Notes: a model not told the origin generated them from the sequence alone. Numbered from the stretch's first letter, positions 1 through 9,499 are shown. The stretch: DNA of 64,000 nucleotides from Gammaproteobacteria bacterium HGW-Gammaproteobacteria-15 (GCA_002840125.1 PGZF01000006.1:1-64000); one strand, 5' to 3'. Made by a program: numbers and translations.

Positions 1-486
1 GCCCGGGTTTATCCGCTCGGGGCTGTAGCCGGCGAAAAAATCGACATTATATTTAAGCCCGGATACCCGCTCGATTACCGGAATACAGTCTTCTTCGGTC
101 GCGCCTGGGTAAACGGTTGATTCGTAAATCACCACATCGCCGGCTTTTATCACTTTGCCTAAGGTTTCAGAGGCTTTAATCAGTGGGGTTAAGTCGGGCT
201 GGCGATGCTCGTCTATCGGTGTTGGCACTGTAACGATATACACATTGGCGCGGCGTAAATCGTTCAGGTTACTGCTGTAACTGAGTTTACCGGCTTGTTT
301 TAGCTCTTCGCTGCTCACTTCAAGCGTGTGATCTTCGCCTTTATTCAGCTCACTGATACGGGCCTGGTTAATATCAAACCCCAGTGTCGGGTAATGTTTA
401 CCAAACTCTACTGCCAGCGGCAGGCCAACATAACCCAGGCCGATAATAGCTAGCTGACTATCTGCGATATTTCTAATGCTTAACAT
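1..486 (-). CDS. UDP-N-acetylhexosamine 6-dehydrogenase (TviB/WbpA-like), C-terminus cut by window edge
   Basis: This is the N-terminal 162 residues of a nucleotide-sugar 6-dehydrogenase, which oxidises C6 of a UDP-HexNAc to the uronate with two NAD+. The start ATG is at 486. The Rossmann motif GLGYVG lies at residues 16-21, and the family signature YSPERINPG ends exactly at the window edge (residues 154-162). The catalytic Cys and the UDP-binding domain lie outside the window. The following genes are a WbpP/TviC-type 4-epimerase and wecB, which favours a UDP-GlcNAc or UDP-GalNAc dehydrogenase for capsule or O-antigen over a UDP-glucose dehydrogenase. That substrate choice is inferred from context. 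Confidence 0.85.
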   Translation of the reverse strand, partial: MLSIRNIADSQLAIIGLGYVGLPLAVEFGKHYPTLGFDINQARISELNKGEDHTLEVSSEELKQAGKLSYSSNLNDLRRANVYIVTVPTPIDEHRQPDLTPLIKASETLGKVIKAGDVVIYESTVYPGATEEDCIPVIERVSGLKYNVDFFAGYSPERINPG

Positions 487-509
487 CCTAAATCCATTTA
501 TGTTGTTGA

Positions 510-528
510 TACCCGCTTTACGCGGGTA
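510..528. other. Short intercistronic hairpin
   Basis: There is a 7-bp perfect stem (TACCCGC / GCGGGTA) with a 5-nt loop between the epimerase stop and the dehydrogenase start. No T-run follows on the minus strand, so it looks more like an mRNA processing or attenuating hairpin than a full terminator. Confidence 0.35.
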
Positions 529-546
529 CAGATAAATACAATACCA

Positions 547-1551
547 TTACTGCTGTTGAATATACCACGGCATGGCCAGTTTTAAGCCATCACGGATGCG
601 ATACTCGGGCGCATAACCCAGCATGGTTTTGGCTTTGCTGATATCGGCTTGCGAGTGGCGCACATCGCCAGAACGAAACTCGCCATATTGCGCCGCCTTG
701 GTATAGTGAATACCGTTGTCGGCCAGGCTTTGTGCCAGGCCACTAAATAACTCGTTTAACGTGGTGCGATCGCCCAACGCCACGTTAAATACTTCGCTTT
801 GGCTGATATCGGCCAGCGCTGCGCGGATATTGGCCTGTACCGCATTGGCAACAAAACAGAAATCGCGGCTGGTTTCGCCGTCGCCGTTAATTACTACATC
901 GTCGTTAGCAATCATGGCGGCAGTCCATTTTGGGATCACCGCAGCGTAAGCGCCGTTAGGATCTTGCCTTGGGCCAAACACATTAAAATAACGCAGGCCA
1001 ATGCTATGAAAGCCATAAGTGCGGGAAAATACATCGGCGTATAACTCGTTTACGTATTTGGTAATAGCATAAGGCGATAACGGCTTGCCAATAACATCTT
1101 CTACCTTGGGCAAAGCCGGATGATCGCCATAGGTAGAACTGGAAGCGGCATAAACAAAGCGTTTTACCCCGGCGTCCCGCGCAGCCACCAGCATATTTAA
1201 AAAGCCGCTGATATTGGTGTCGTTGGTGGTAATGGGGTCGTTAATAGAGCGCGGTACCGAACCCAGCGCAGCCTGGTGCAACACATAGTCAACGCCACTG
1301 CAGGCTTGCTGGCAGTGTTCCAGTTGGCGGATATCACCGTTAATAAAACTAAAATTAGCCCATTGCGCCGGGCTAACCAGGGTTTGCACTTCATCAAGGT
1401 TACGCTGATGGCCGGTAGCAAAGTTGTCCAGCCCTACTACCTGCTGGTTGGCTTTTAACAGCGCCTCTACCAGATTAGAACCAATAAAACCGGCGCAACC
1501 GGTAACCAGCCAGCGCTTAGGGGCTTGCTGTAATTGTTGCAGAATGTCCAT
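547..1551 (-). CDS. NAD-dependent UDP-HexNAc(A) 4-epimerase (WbpP/TviC-like SDR)
   Basis: This is an extended short-chain dehydrogenase/reductase of 334 residues that interconverts gluco and galacto forms of UDP-N-acetylhexosamines or their uronates. The NAD-binding motif GCAGFIG is at residues 18-24, the Ser of the SSS stretch at 137-139, and the catalytic pair Y161-x3-K165 (YAITK). The N-terminal extension of about 12 residues before the first strand and the LDNFATGHQ segment are typical of WbpP/TviC rather than GalE. With the dehydrogenase downstream it would make UDP-GalNAcA or a related uronate for a surface polysaccharide. The exact substrate is inferred from neighbours. Confidence 0.88.
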   Translation of the reverse strand: MDILQQLQQAPKRWLVTGCAGFIGSNLVEALLKANQQVVGLDNFATGHQRNLDEVQTLVSPAQWANFSFINGDIRQLEHCQQACSGVDYVLHQAALGSVPRSINDPITTNDTNISGFLNMLVAARDAGVKRFVYAASSSTYGDHPALPKVEDVIGKPLSPYAITKYVNELYADVFSRTYGFHSIGLRYFNVFGPRQDPNGAYAAVIPKWTAAMIANDDVVINGDGETSRDFCFVANAVQANIRAALADISQSEVFNVALGDRTTLNELFSGLAQSLADNGIHYTKAAQYGEFRSGDVRHSQADISKAKTMLGYAPEYRIRDGLKLAMPWYIQQQ

Positions 1552-1604
1552 ATTAAAATTCTCCGTTTGTCAGCTTTGTGTTTGTAGGCATTTCGTTTAT
1601 TAAC

Positions 1605-2738
1605 TTAATGCTCGCTGACGTCTTTTCTGATTGCATCAATAATACGCTGACAGGCTTTGCCATCACCATAGGGGTTATGGGCAAAACTCATGCTGTCATA
1701 GTATGCCTTATCAGTAAGTAATTTGCTTACTTCGGCAACAATTTTTGCCTGATCTGTACCTACCAGTTTTACGGTACCGGCTTCTACTGCTTCTGGCCGC
1801 TCGGTGGTATCGCGCATAACCAATACAGGTTTGCCCAGTGAGGGGGCTTCTTCCTGAATACCGCCCGAGTCGGTTAATACCAGCGTGCTGCGGCTCATCA
1901 GATAGACAAATGGCAGGTAATCTTGCGGCTCGATTAAATGCACATTGGGCGCGTCTGATAATAAACGGAATACCGGTTCACGCACATTAGGGTTTAAATG
2001 CACCGGATACACGATATCGCAATCAGGAAACTGCCGGGCAATTTGTTTTAATGCCGCGCAGATATGTTCGAAGCCGGCACCAAAACTTTCACGCCGGTGG
2101 CCGGTAACCAGAATTAACCGTCTGCCATCCTGGCCATAAGGGAACTGATCAGCAAAGCGTTGGCTTAGTACGGCGTCGTCTTCAATTTTGGCTACTACCT
2201 GCAGCAGAGCATCAATAACGGTATTGCCGGTAACAACTATATGTGTCGGATCAACCTGCTCGTTCAGCAGGTTTTGCTGTGATGTCGCGGTAGGCGCAAA
2301 GTGAAAACGGGTAATAGCACCGGTTAACTTGCGGTTAGCTTCTTCCGGCCAGGGGCTGTATATATTGCCGGTGCGCAGGCCGGCCTCAACATGGCCCACG
2401 GCGGTTTTTTCATAATAACAGGCCAACGCTGCAGCGAAAGTGGTGCTGGTATCGCCATGTACCAACACAACGTCGGGCTTAAAATCGCGCAGTACCGGTT
2501 TAATGTTTAGCAATATGCTGGTGGTAACGTCGTATAAATCTTGCCCAGCTTTCATAATGGCCAGATCATATTCGGGTTTAATATCAAATAGCTGCAGCAC
2601 CTGATCCAGCATTTCACGATGTTGGCCGGTAACACAAACGCGGCTGTCGATATCCGTTTGCTGCTTTAGTAAATTAACCAGTGGCGCCATTTTTATGGCC
2701 TCGGGACGGGTACCAAAGACGCTGAGAACTTTAATCAT
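1605..2738 (-). CDS. wecB: UDP-N-acetylglucosamine 2-epimerase (non-hydrolysing)
   Basis: Converts UDP-GlcNAc to UDP-ManNAc, a precursor for ManNAcA-containing polysaccharides. The protein has 377 residues, the usual length, with the GTRPE motif at 9-13. The residues known to be catalytic in the E. coli enzyme are all in place here as D96, E118, E132 and H213 (TGHRRE). It is the first gene of the minus-strand sugar set and lies 53 bp upstream of the epimerase. No ManNAc dehydrogenase (wecC) is visible, but the partial dehydrogenase at the window edge could play that role. Confidence 0.95.
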   Translation of the reverse strand: MIKVLSVFGTRPEAIKMAPLVNLLKQQTDIDSRVCVTGQHREMLDQVLQLFDIKPEYDLAIMKAGQDLYDVTTSILLNIKPVLRDFKPDVVLVHGDTSTTFAAALACYYEKTAVGHVEAGLRTGNIYSPWPEEANRKLTGAITRFHFAPTATSQQNLLNEQVDPTHIVVTGNTVIDALLQVVAKIEDDAVLSQRFADQFPYGQDGRRLILVTGHRRESFGAGFEHICAALKQIARQFPDCDIVYPVHLNPNVREPVFRLLSDAPNVHLIEPQDYLPFVYLMSRSTLVLTDSGGIQEEAPSLGKPVLVMRDTTERPEAVEAGTVKLVGTDQAKIVAEVSKLLTDKAYYDSMSFAHNPYGDGKACQRIIDAIRKDVSEH

Positions 2739-2895
2739 TGAAGATCCTTATCACTGTGATGGCGTAAAGCTTACCAAAAGCGCTTTTAAAGCGATAGTCA
2801 GACCGCTAAACTAGCGCGCCCTGGGTTAATTTCAACTGAATCGTTGATCATTAACCGGAAAGAGCACTAACGCCTGCAATAAAAAGGACCAACCG

Positions 2896-3195
2896 ATGTT
2901 ATATCTGAACAGCCAGAAAATACCTGAATTAGCCGGTTTAACTTTTGCCCAGCGTATGGAGGTGATCCGCAAAGCCGCTGATGGCCTGCCGGTGCCGACT
3001 AAAATTACCCTGAATATTATTAAGCTTTTGATACTGATACCGTTATTTTTACTTATTGCCAGAGCCAGCGGCTGGCAAATTGTCGGCTACATTATATTGC
3101 TGTTGGTTGCCTACCCTGCCATTACCCGGCCGTTAACCTTTGCCGTATGCCGTAAAGATTTTGCCAGAATTCGCCAGCAGCTGTTTGGCCAGTAA
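2896..3195 (+). CDS. Small membrane protein of unknown function (possibly DUF6170)
   Basis: A 99-residue protein preceded by a good ribosome site (AAGGA, 8 nt before the ATG). Residues about 35-80 form two adjacent hydrophobic segments separated by SGWQ, so it is probably a helical hairpin in the inner membrane with both ends cytoplasmic. The N-terminal 35 residues are polar and include a conserved-looking ELAGLTFAQRMEVIRKAADG stretch. I recall similar short proteins in Alteromonadales annotated as DUF6170, but that assignment is from memory. It lies alone, divergent from wecB and 156 bp before the peptide transporter, so context gives no function. Confidence 0.65.
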   Translation: MLYLNSQKIPELAGLTFAQRMEVIRKAADGLPVPTKITLNIIKLLILIPLFLLIARASGWQIVGYIILLLVAYPAITRPLTFAVCRKDFARIRQQLFGQ

Positions 3196-3351
3196 CTGGC
3201 TGCAACCTGCATACACCGGCAATTTCACGGTTTTTATCTGTTAACACCGTGGCGGATGATGACAAGATTGCCGCACATCTGCATAATCCGCAGAGCTTTG
3301 CGCCATCAAGGCGGGCAAAGCACATAATTCTAATAAAACTCTGGGGACTCC

Positions 3352-4908
3352 ATGACTGAATCAAGCACTGTTGCGGCGGCAAATGCCAACCAGCCGCAAT
3401 TTCTCGGCCATCCGGTCGGGCTTTATGTGTGCTTTCTCACTGAAATGTGGGAACGCTTCTCTTTCTACGGTATGAAATACCTGCTGTTGTTGTATTTAAC
3501 AAAGTACCACTTATTCAGTGATGCCGGTGGCCTTGACGTATTAGGCAGCTATGCCGGCCTGGTTTATGCGATGCCGGTTATCGGCGGTATGCTGGCAGAC
3601 CGTTACCTGGGCATGCGTAAAGCGGTTACTTTTGGCGCTATTTTGCTGTGCCTGGGCCATTTAGGCCTGGCCTATGAAGGCTTTCAGGCTTATGTAGAAA
3701 ACGGCGTGGTAGTGCAGGATACCGGTGCAATACAGGTATTTTACTTCTCGCTGGCGCTGATCATTATGGGCGTAGGCTTTTTAAAGCCAAACATTTCTAC
3801 CATAGTGGGCCAGTTGTACGGTAAGGAAGATGCCCGGCGCGACTCTGGCTTTACTATCTTTTATATGGGTATTAATACCGGATCTTTTATTGCCACCTTA
3901 CTGGTTACCTATGTAGGTGAAAGCTATGGCTGGGGTTACGGTTTTGGCCTGGCCGGTATTGGTATGGTGCTGGGGTTAATTGTGTTTTTAGCCGGCCAGA
4001 AATACCTGTATGGCTATGCTGAACCCTCTAACCCTACCCTGCTAAAAGAAAAAGTTTTTGCTGGTATCGACCGCGAATGGCTGATTTATCTGGCAACTAT
4101 ACCGGCGCTGTTTGTAATGTGGCAACTGGTGCAATATAACCCTGTAGTACATAACACTTTGCTGGGGTTATCCTTTGTAGTGCTGATAGGCATTATCTGG
4201 TTTATGGTGACGCAATGTACTAAAGAAGAGCGTGACCGGATGATGGTGTTAATAGTACTGACCATTTCAACGGTGGTGTTCTGGGCATTGTTTGAACAAT
4301 CGGCGTCTTCGATGACGTTGTATGCCGACCGGGTAATGGATCGCAATGTGTTTGGTTTTGAAACCACCGCAGGACAGTACGGCGCGTTAAACCCAATGTT
4401 TATTATTACGCTTGCCCCGTTTTTTGCCTGGTTGTGGATTTTCCTGGCTAAACGCAATATGGAGCCAAGCACCCCGGTTAAATTTGCGCTGGGTATTATT
4501 CAGGCTGGTTTAGGTTTTGGTGCTCTGGTATTGGGTGCGCAGTTCCCTAACGAAGCGGGTCTGGTTGGTGCAGGCTGGATGGTATTGGCCTATATGCTAC
4601 ACACTATGGGCGAGCTGTGTTTATCGCCGGTGGGTTTATCGGCGGTAACCAAGCTGGCAGTGCATAAAGTGGTTGGTGTAATGATGGGCGCCTGGTTTCT
4701 GGCTACAGCTTACTCAGAGTTATTAGCAACCCAACTGGCAAAACTGGCGGCGATTGAAGTACCGGCCGGTGAAACTGTTGAAGTAAGTGCAGCCCTGGCA
4801 GGTTACACCGAGCTGTTCAGCTTTTTGCTGTATGTTGGTATTGGTATTGGTGTATTTATGCTGTGTATCAGCCCCTGGCTGAAAAAACGCATGCACGGCG
4901 TGCATTAA
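3352..4908 (+). CDS. Proton-dependent oligopeptide transporter (POT/PTR2 family MFS)
   Basis: An inner-membrane di/tripeptide-proton symporter of the major facilitator superfamily. The protein is 518 residues with about 14 hydrophobic segments, as usual for bacterial DtpA/DtpB-type members. The family ExxER motif is present in TM1 (EMWERFSFYG, residues 31-40), and the second PTR2 signature region follows around FYMGINTGSF (residues 174-183). A GGGGAC-like ribosome site precedes the ATG. It is monocistronic and followed by a strong terminator. Related POT proteins move nitrate or drugs, but ExxER and the closeness to Dtp proteins favour peptides. Confidence 0.9.
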   Translation: MTESSTVAAANANQPQFLGHPVGLYVCFLTEMWERFSFYGMKYLLLLYLTKYHLFSDAGGLDVLGSYAGLVYAMPVIGGMLADRYLGMRKAVTFGAILLCLGHLGLAYEGFQAYVENGVVVQDTGAIQVFYFSLALIIMGVGFLKPNISTIVGQLYGKEDARRDSGFTIFYMGINTGSFIATLLVTYVGESYGWGYGFGLAGIGMVLGLIVFLAGQKYLYGYAEPSNPTLLKEKVFAGIDREWLIYLATIPALFVMWQLVQYNPVVHNTLLGLSFVVLIGIIWFMVTQCTKEERDRMMVLIVLTISTVVFWALFEQSASSMTLYADRVMDRNVFGFETTAGQYGALNPMFIITLAPFFAWLWIFLAKRNMEPSTPVKFALGIIQAGLGFGALVLGAQFPNEAGLVGAGWMVLAYMLHTMGELCLSPVGLSAVTKLAVHKVVGVMMGAWFLATAYSELLATQLAKLAAIEVPAGETVEVSAALAGYTELFSFLLYVGIGIGVFMLCISPWLKKRMHGVH

Positions 4909-4912
4909 TGCG

Positions 4913-4940
4913 AAAAGGGTCGGCAGTGCCGACCCTTTTT
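4913..4940 (+). terminator. Rho-independent terminator after the peptide transporter
   Basis: A perfect 12-bp stem (AAAAGGGTCGGC / GCCGACCCTTTT) with an AGT loop ends in a T-run, starting 4 bp after the stop codon. The A-tract on the 5' side makes it usable in both directions. Confidence 0.93.
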
Positions 4941-4968
4941 ATTTGCGCCATATATATAAAGCTAACTT

Positions 4969-5057
4969 ACTGGCCGCGCCGCCTATCTATTCTGGTGGCT
5001 CTGCCGCTTTTTACATACTACTGGCCGCGCCACCTTTTAAATTAGTGGCTTCGCCAC
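4969..5057. repeat. Four-unit degenerate ~25-bp repeat with GGC-N3-GCC cores
   Basis: Four GGCNNNGCC cores start at 4972, 4997, 5023 and 5047, with spacings of 25, 26 and 24 bp. Units 1 and 3 share TACTGGCCGCGCC, and units 2 and 4 share GTGGCTYYGCC. Each core can fold as a tiny hairpin. The last unit runs into the 3' end of the neighbouring minus-strand gene and encodes its final residues. Confidence 0.6.
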
Positions 5058-5365
5058 TGGGCATGGCATAAAGAATCATATTTTTCGCGGCTAAGCAGTA
5101 TGCGCGCCAACACCATATCGGGGGCGCCGTTTTCGCCGGTTAAGCCAATTTGCGCTTCGTAGTGCAGCTCGGGCTCCAGATCCTGCATCATCATTTCTAC
5201 CCAGTCTTCACCGGGAATAGCCAAATCGGCATAGCCGCGGCTTTCGTAGTGCTGCTGATAAAGTGCGTAATCTTCTGCTGACAGGTTTTCTGATGCCAGT
5301 TCTTCAAAGATATCAAACGCATGGTCACATAGTTCGTCCAGCGTCCATAATTCCAAATCTTGCAT
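5042..5365 (-). CDS. yciU: YciU / HI1450 family double-stranded-DNA mimic protein (DUF440)
   Basis: A small, strongly acidic protein of 107 residues. It matches my memory of E. coli YciU and H. influenzae HI1450 along its whole length: the AFDIFEELASENL opening, the EDW motif near residue 54, the VLARILLSREK segment at 85-95 and the final LCHAQW. The known family structure displays carboxylates that imitate DNA phosphates and may bind HU-like proteins. That function comes from the family and is not seen here. The last residues are encoded by a unit of the adjacent short repeat, so the C-terminus may be recently altered. Confidence 0.85.
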   Translation of the reverse strand: MQDLELWTLDELCDHAFDIFEELASENLSAEDYALYQQHYESRGYADLAIPGEDWVEMMMQDLEPELHYEAQIGLTGENGAPDMVLARILLSREKYDSLCHAQWRSH

Positions 5366-5629
5366 TGGTGCTCCGGTATTAACATCAGTGTTGTCGCTGG
5401 CCTTGCGTTACAACGCTGCTGTGCTCGCCAAAGCAACTCGCTCACGCTTGCGCGTTCGCTCAGACACTCTTTGGCTGTGCGCAGCAGGTTCTAACCGGCC
5501 AGCTTTATCGTGCTGGAGTTTTATCACCAACACAATGCTACTTAAACAATGCCGCCATTATAGCAAGGCTTTGGCGAAAACACTGCTGTGCTGCTAAACT
5601 AGCGGCCTTTTTTCCAGCCAGATTTTACT

Positions 5630-6433
5630 ATGTACCTGTGCCCGCTTTGCCAACAACCATTATTGCTAAGCAATAAACAATACCAGTGTGCTAACCGCCA
5701 TAGCTTTGATCTTGCCCGCGAGGGCTATGTTAACCTGTTGCCGGTGCAGCAAAAAAACTCTAAAGATCCTGGCGACAACAAAGATATGATGCTGGCACGG
5801 CGCGCTTTTTTACAAGCTGGCTGGTATGCACCATTGGCACAGGCGGTAAGCCAGACTCTGGCAGCAATAACTCCTAAATGTGTGCTGGATTTAGGCTGCG
5901 GCGAAGGTTACTACACCACGCAGCTGAAACAGGCAGTACCCGATGCCGCAGTATATGGGGTTGATATCTCAAAAAGCGCGATTAAATTTGCCGCCAAAGC
6001 TGCAGGTAGCAATATCAGTTTTAGTGTAGCCAGTGCTTACCAGCTGCCATTTGCAGCAGATTTTTTTGATGCCGTGGTACGTATTTACGCGCCATCTAAA
6101 GCTGAAGAGTTAAAGCGGCTTATAATAAGCGGCGGCCATTTAATTACCGTAACTCCGGGGCCTGAGCATTTGCTGCAGATAAAACAAGCGGTGTATGAGC
6201 AAGTGCGGCTGCATAGCGACAGCATCGACAGCATTGCTGGCTTTACGCATATTAAGCGCCAGCGTTTGCAATATAACCTGACATTTGCACACCCTGCCGA
6301 TGTACTGGCCCTGGTACAAATGGTGCCGCTGGCGTGGAAATTCAGCGCTGAGCAAAAGCAGCAGTTTGCTGCCAGCCTTCCGGTAATAAGTATCGATTTT
6401 CTGCTCGATATGTATCAAAAAGCACCAATTTGA
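5630..6433 (+). CDS. rlmA: 23S rRNA (guanine-745-N1)-methyltransferase
   Basis: Methylates N1 of G745 in helix 35 of 23S rRNA with S-adenosylmethionine. The protein is 267 residues. The N-terminal zinc site is complete: C4, C7, C20 and H24, equivalent to the known Cys/Cys/Cys/His ligands of E. coli RlmA. The NSKDPGDNKDMMLARR segment is followed by a Rossmann methyltransferase fold with SAM motif LDLGCGEGYY near residues 85-94. It is transcribed alone, divergent from yciU. It could in principle be the Gram-positive RlmA(II) type (G748), but the lineage favours G745. Confidence 0.93.
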   Translation: MYLCPLCQQPLLLSNKQYQCANRHSFDLAREGYVNLLPVQQKNSKDPGDNKDMMLARRAFLQAGWYAPLAQAVSQTLAAITPKCVLDLGCGEGYYTTQLKQAVPDAAVYGVDISKSAIKFAAKAAGSNISFSVASAYQLPFAADFFDAVVRIYAPSKAEELKRLIISGGHLITVTPGPEHLLQIKQAVYEQVRLHSDSIDSIAGFTHIKRQRLQYNLTFAHPADVLALVQMVPLAWKFSAEQKQQFAASLPVISIDFLLDMYQKAPI

Positions 6434-6807
6434 TGCAAAACGACAACCGCACCATCTGAGCGCGTATTGCCCCGTTATGGGGTGATATTGTACTGCTTTT
6501 TAATGCTAAATCATTGTTGTAATACGCAACTGTAAATTTTTTCACTGCTGACCGCCAATTCACTTGTTAACAGCTAGCTTACCTGGATGCCTTTTGGCAT
6601 CTGCGCCCAGGTTAACTTTGTTAACATAAATCAGTTTAAATCTGCCTGTCATAGTTGCTTTAACCATTCCCAAAACAGATACGCGCTAATTTTGCGCACA
6701 ATCTTTGCATTATTGCTACCGAAGCGCAAAACAATGTAGCGTTTTTGTCTTTTAACACTTTGATAATAATCACTTTTAAATAAAAAATAACTAAGGTGGG
6801 AACAAAG
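6434..6807. other. Intergenic region upstream of the TonB receptor, with stem-loop
   Basis: No supported gene. A nested inverted repeat at 6581-6612 (ACCTG...CAGGT enclosing GATGCC-TTTT-GGCATC) lies among three GTTAAC sites (about 6565, 6611 and 6620). This is a plausible operator or leader structure for the receptor gene. A weak CCCC/GGGG hairpin at about 6472-6484 could end rlmA transcription. I could not pick out a convincing -35/-10 pair. Confidence 0.4.
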
Positions 6808-9375
6808 ATGAACTATAAGAAAAACTCTGTAGCACTAGGCATTAAAGTTGCGCTTTTTGGTTCAGTAGCAATGGCAATGCTGGTTCAGCCGCAAGCGTGG
6901 GCAGAAGACGCGGCTGAACAAGGTGCTGAAGCAGTAGAGAAAATTGCTGTAGTAGGCTCAAGATCGGCGCCACGTTCTGTGGGAGAGTCACCGGTACCTA
7001 TCGACATTATCGGTGGTGAAGAGTTTACCAACCAGGGCAACTCCGACATGCTTAACCTGCTGAGCACCATGGTGCCCAGTTTTAATATTAATGCTCAGCC
7101 GATCAGTGATGCAGCAACACTGATCCGGCCGGCTAACCTGCGTGGTTTAGGGCCGGATCAAACGCTGGTATTGGTAAACGGTAAACGCCGGCACCGGGCT
7201 GCCGTTATCGCTTTTTTAGGTGGCGGTATTTCTGACGGTGCCCAGGGGCCGGATATTTCGGTGATCCCGGCCATTGCCATTCGCCAGGTAGAAGTACTGC
7301 GTGATGGCGCCGCGGCACAATATGGCTCTGACGCCATTGCCGGCGTACTAAACTTTCAGCTTAAAAACGCCAGTGAAGGCGGCATGCTGGAAGCCAAATG
7401 GGGCGAATATTATGATGGCGGCGCCAGTGATCAGTTTGCCGGTAATATTGGCCTGCCCTTTACTGATAAAGGCTCGGCTAACTTCAGCTTTGAATACCGT
7501 ACCGCTGATGCCACCAGCCGCAGTGTGCAGCGCGATGACGCTGCCGGGTTAATTGCGGCAGGTAATACGGCAGTGGCCAATCCGGCGCAAATTTGGGGCT
7601 CGCCACAAATTAAAGACGACTTAAAGCTGTTCGCCAATATTGAGCTGGAGTTAAGTAAAGACAAATCAGCTTATGCTTTTGGTAACTATGCCAAGCGCGA
7701 GGTGGAAGGCGGTTTTTACTATCGTAACCCGACTAACCGCAGCGGTGTTTATGCTGGCTCTCCGGTAACAGTAGATGGCGTAAATTATGATACGGTGCTG
7801 GTGGGTGACTTAACCCCGGATGATGGCGCAAGTTGCCCGGCGCTGCGCCTGGATGCCAATAGCATTCCGATTGCGTCGGATCTGGCGGCTATAACCGCTG
7901 ATGTTAATTGCTGGGCCTTTACCGAGATGCTACCCGGTGGTTTTACCCCACGCTTTGGTGGCACGGTGTACGACGCTTCTATTGCAGGTGGCGTAAAGGG
8001 CGAGTGGTTCAACGATATTATGTTTGATATGAGCGCCACTTATGGTCGCAGCCAGGCAGATTTCAGTATCAAGAACACCATTAACCCATCAATGGGGCCA
8101 GACACCCCGACAGAATTTGACCCCGGCACTTATGTGCAAACCGAAATTGGTCTGAACCTGGATATGTTCCGCGAGTTTGATGCCGGACTGGCTGAGCCGT
8201 TAGTACTGGCCGGTGGTGTGGAGTGGCGTGAAGATATCTTTGAAGTAAAAGCCGGTGATGTGCCCTCTTTTACCGTAGGCCCGCTGGCCAGCCAGGGTTT
8301 CGGTATCGGCTCTAACGGCTTCCCGGGTTTTAAACCGGAAGCCGCTGGTGTATTTACCCGCCGTAACCTGTCGTTTTATACCGATGCCTCGGCCTGGGTA
8401 ACCGATGATTTAATGCTAAATGGCGCGCTGCGTTATGAAGACTTTACCGACTTTGGCAATACCACTAACTGGAAAGTGTCTGCGCTGTATAACCTGACCG
8501 ACAGCATTTCGTTGCGTGCGGCTGCTGGCACTGGCTTTCGCGCCCCTACCATTGGCCAGAGTAAAGTTATTAACGTAACCACTGCCTTTGGCCCGAACGG
8601 GCTGGAAGATCAGGCCACTTTACCGCCGGATAACCCGATATCGATTCAAAAAGGCGGTAAGCCGTTAAAACCGGAAGAATCTGAAAACTTTTCGGTTGGT
8701 ACGGTAATGAACTTTGGCACCACCCACGTATCACTGGATTACTACAACATTAAAGTGACTGACCGCTTAAGCCAAACCTCGCCGCTAACCTTAGACGCAG
8801 ACGATATTGCCGCGCTACTGGCAATGGGCGTAGCTGACGCTACCAGTTATTCCAGTATTTTATTCTTTACCAACGACTTTGACACCCGCACGCAAGGGGT
8901 TGATTTAGTGGTAAGCCAGGATCTGGATTTAGGCCGTGGCCGCAGCAAACTCAACCTGGTATTTAACTGGAATGACACCAAAGTAACCCTTGACCCGTTA
9001 ACCACTAACGTCAATGACACCAAGGTACGGCAACTGGAAGATAACCTGCCAAACACCCGGGGCAGCGTGTCATTTACTCATGAGGAAAACAGCTGGCGTG
9101 GGCTGGCACGGCTGAACTACTACGGTTCATTCTGGGAAGCGCATCTGGATGATGGCGAACTGGGTATCGATGAAGGTTCGGCCGTTACGGTTGATCTGGA
9201 GTTGGGTTACAAGATACTGCCCTCGCTGGAACTGGTACTGGGCGCGCAAAATGCCTTTAACAAATACCCGGATGAAAACCCATACGGCGGTATAGCAGGT
9301 GCTAAATACCCAACTACCACACCTTACGGCTTTAACGGCGGTATGTACTACGTGCGTGCTGTGTATACGTTTTGA
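6808..9375 (+). CDS. TonB-dependent outer-membrane receptor
   Basis: An 855-residue outer-membrane active transporter energised by TonB-ExbBD. I chose ATG 6808 because the ribosome site AAGGTGGG (6793-6800) serves it; a GTG at 6796 lies inside that site. The signal peptide ends at AWA (about residue 32). A TonB-box-like EKIAVVG follows, then a plug domain (about 55-170, with NLRGLGPDQTLVLVNGKRR and RDGAAAQYGSDAIAGV). The rest is a long beta-barrel ending in the aromatic YTF expected for BAM insertion. The style is that of nutrient (carbohydrate or peptide) receptors rather than siderophore ones. The gene heads the oxidase-cytochrome-RidA cluster, suggesting it imports that enzyme's substrate. 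Confidence 0.92.
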   Translation: MNYKKNSVALGIKVALFGSVAMAMLVQPQAWAEDAAEQGAEAVEKIAVVGSRSAPRSVGESPVPIDIIGGEEFTNQGNSDMLNLLSTMVPSFNINAQPISDAATLIRPANLRGLGPDQTLVLVNGKRRHRAAVIAFLGGGISDGAQGPDISVIPAIAIRQVEVLRDGAAAQYGSDAIAGVLNFQLKNASEGGMLEAKWGEYYDGGASDQFAGNIGLPFTDKGSANFSFEYRTADATSRSVQRDDAAGLIAAGNTAVANPAQIWGSPQIKDDLKLFANIELELSKDKSAYAFGNYAKREVEGGFYYRNPTNRSGVYAGSPVTVDGVNYDTVLVGDLTPDDGASCPALRLDANSIPIASDLAAITADVNCWAFTEMLPGGFTPRFGGTVYDASIAGGVKGEWFNDIMFDMSATYGRSQADFSIKNTINPSMGPDTPTEFDPGTYVQTEIGLNLDMFREFDAGLAEPLVLAGGVEWREDIFEVKAGDVPSFTVGPLASQGFGIGSNGFPGFKPEAAGVFTRRNLSFYTDASAWVTDDLMLNGALRYEDFTDFGNTTNWKVSALYNLTDSISLRAAAGTGFRAPTIGQSKVINVTTAFGPNGLEDQATLPPDNPISIQKGGKPLKPEESENFSVGTVMNFGTTHVSLDYYNIKVTDRLSQTSPLTLDADDIAALLAMGVADATSYSSILFFTNDFDTRTQGVDLVVSQDLDLGRGRSKLNLVFNWNDTKVTLDPLTTNVNDTKVRQLEDNLPNTRGSVSFTHEENSWRGLARLNYYGSFWEAHLDDGELGIDEGSAVTVDLELGYKILPSLELVLGAQNAFNKYPDENPYGGIAGAKYPTTTPYGFNGGMYYVRAVYTF

Positions 9376-9387
9376 TGTTGTAGCCAA

Positions 9388-9417
9388 TGCAGTGGCTGAT
9401 TTTTAGCAGCCACTGCA
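9388..9417 (+). other. Hairpin between receptor and oxidase genes
   Basis: A perfect 11-bp stem (TGCAGTGGCTG / CAGCCACTGCA) with an 8-nt loop starts 12 bp after the receptor stop. No T-run follows, so partial termination or mRNA 3'-end stabilisation is more likely than full termination. Confidence 0.6.
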
Positions 9418-9431
9418 GCAAAGTATTATTA

Positions 9432-9476
9432 CTGCACTAAGCTGATATTGGCCAATGCTTTACTCACTTAGTGCAG
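9432..9476 (+). other. Second inverted repeat ahead of the oxidase start
   Basis: Arms CTGCACTAAG and CTTAGTGCAG (10 bp, perfect) enclose a 25-nt loop that contains an in-frame ATG (9455). The repeat ends 23 bp before the preferred ATG at 9500. It may modulate translation of the oxidase or be a regulator site. Confidence 0.45.
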
Positions 9477-9499
9477 CTTGTCTGCAGGATAAACCAGCG

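Noticed and set aside
5388..5597. ORF in the yciU-rlmA gap (69 codons)
   Set aside because: No ribosome site, mixed composition and no recognisable features. The 264-bp gap is better read as two divergent promoters.
6796..6807. GTG 6796 as start of the TonB receptor
   Set aside because: The GTG is part of the AAGGTGGG ribosome site serving ATG 6808.
9455..9499. Upstream ATG 9455 as start of the amine oxidase
   Set aside because: It adds 15 residues before the twin-arginine signal, has no ribosome site and lies in the loop of an inverted repeat. ATG 9500 gives a normal Tat signal.
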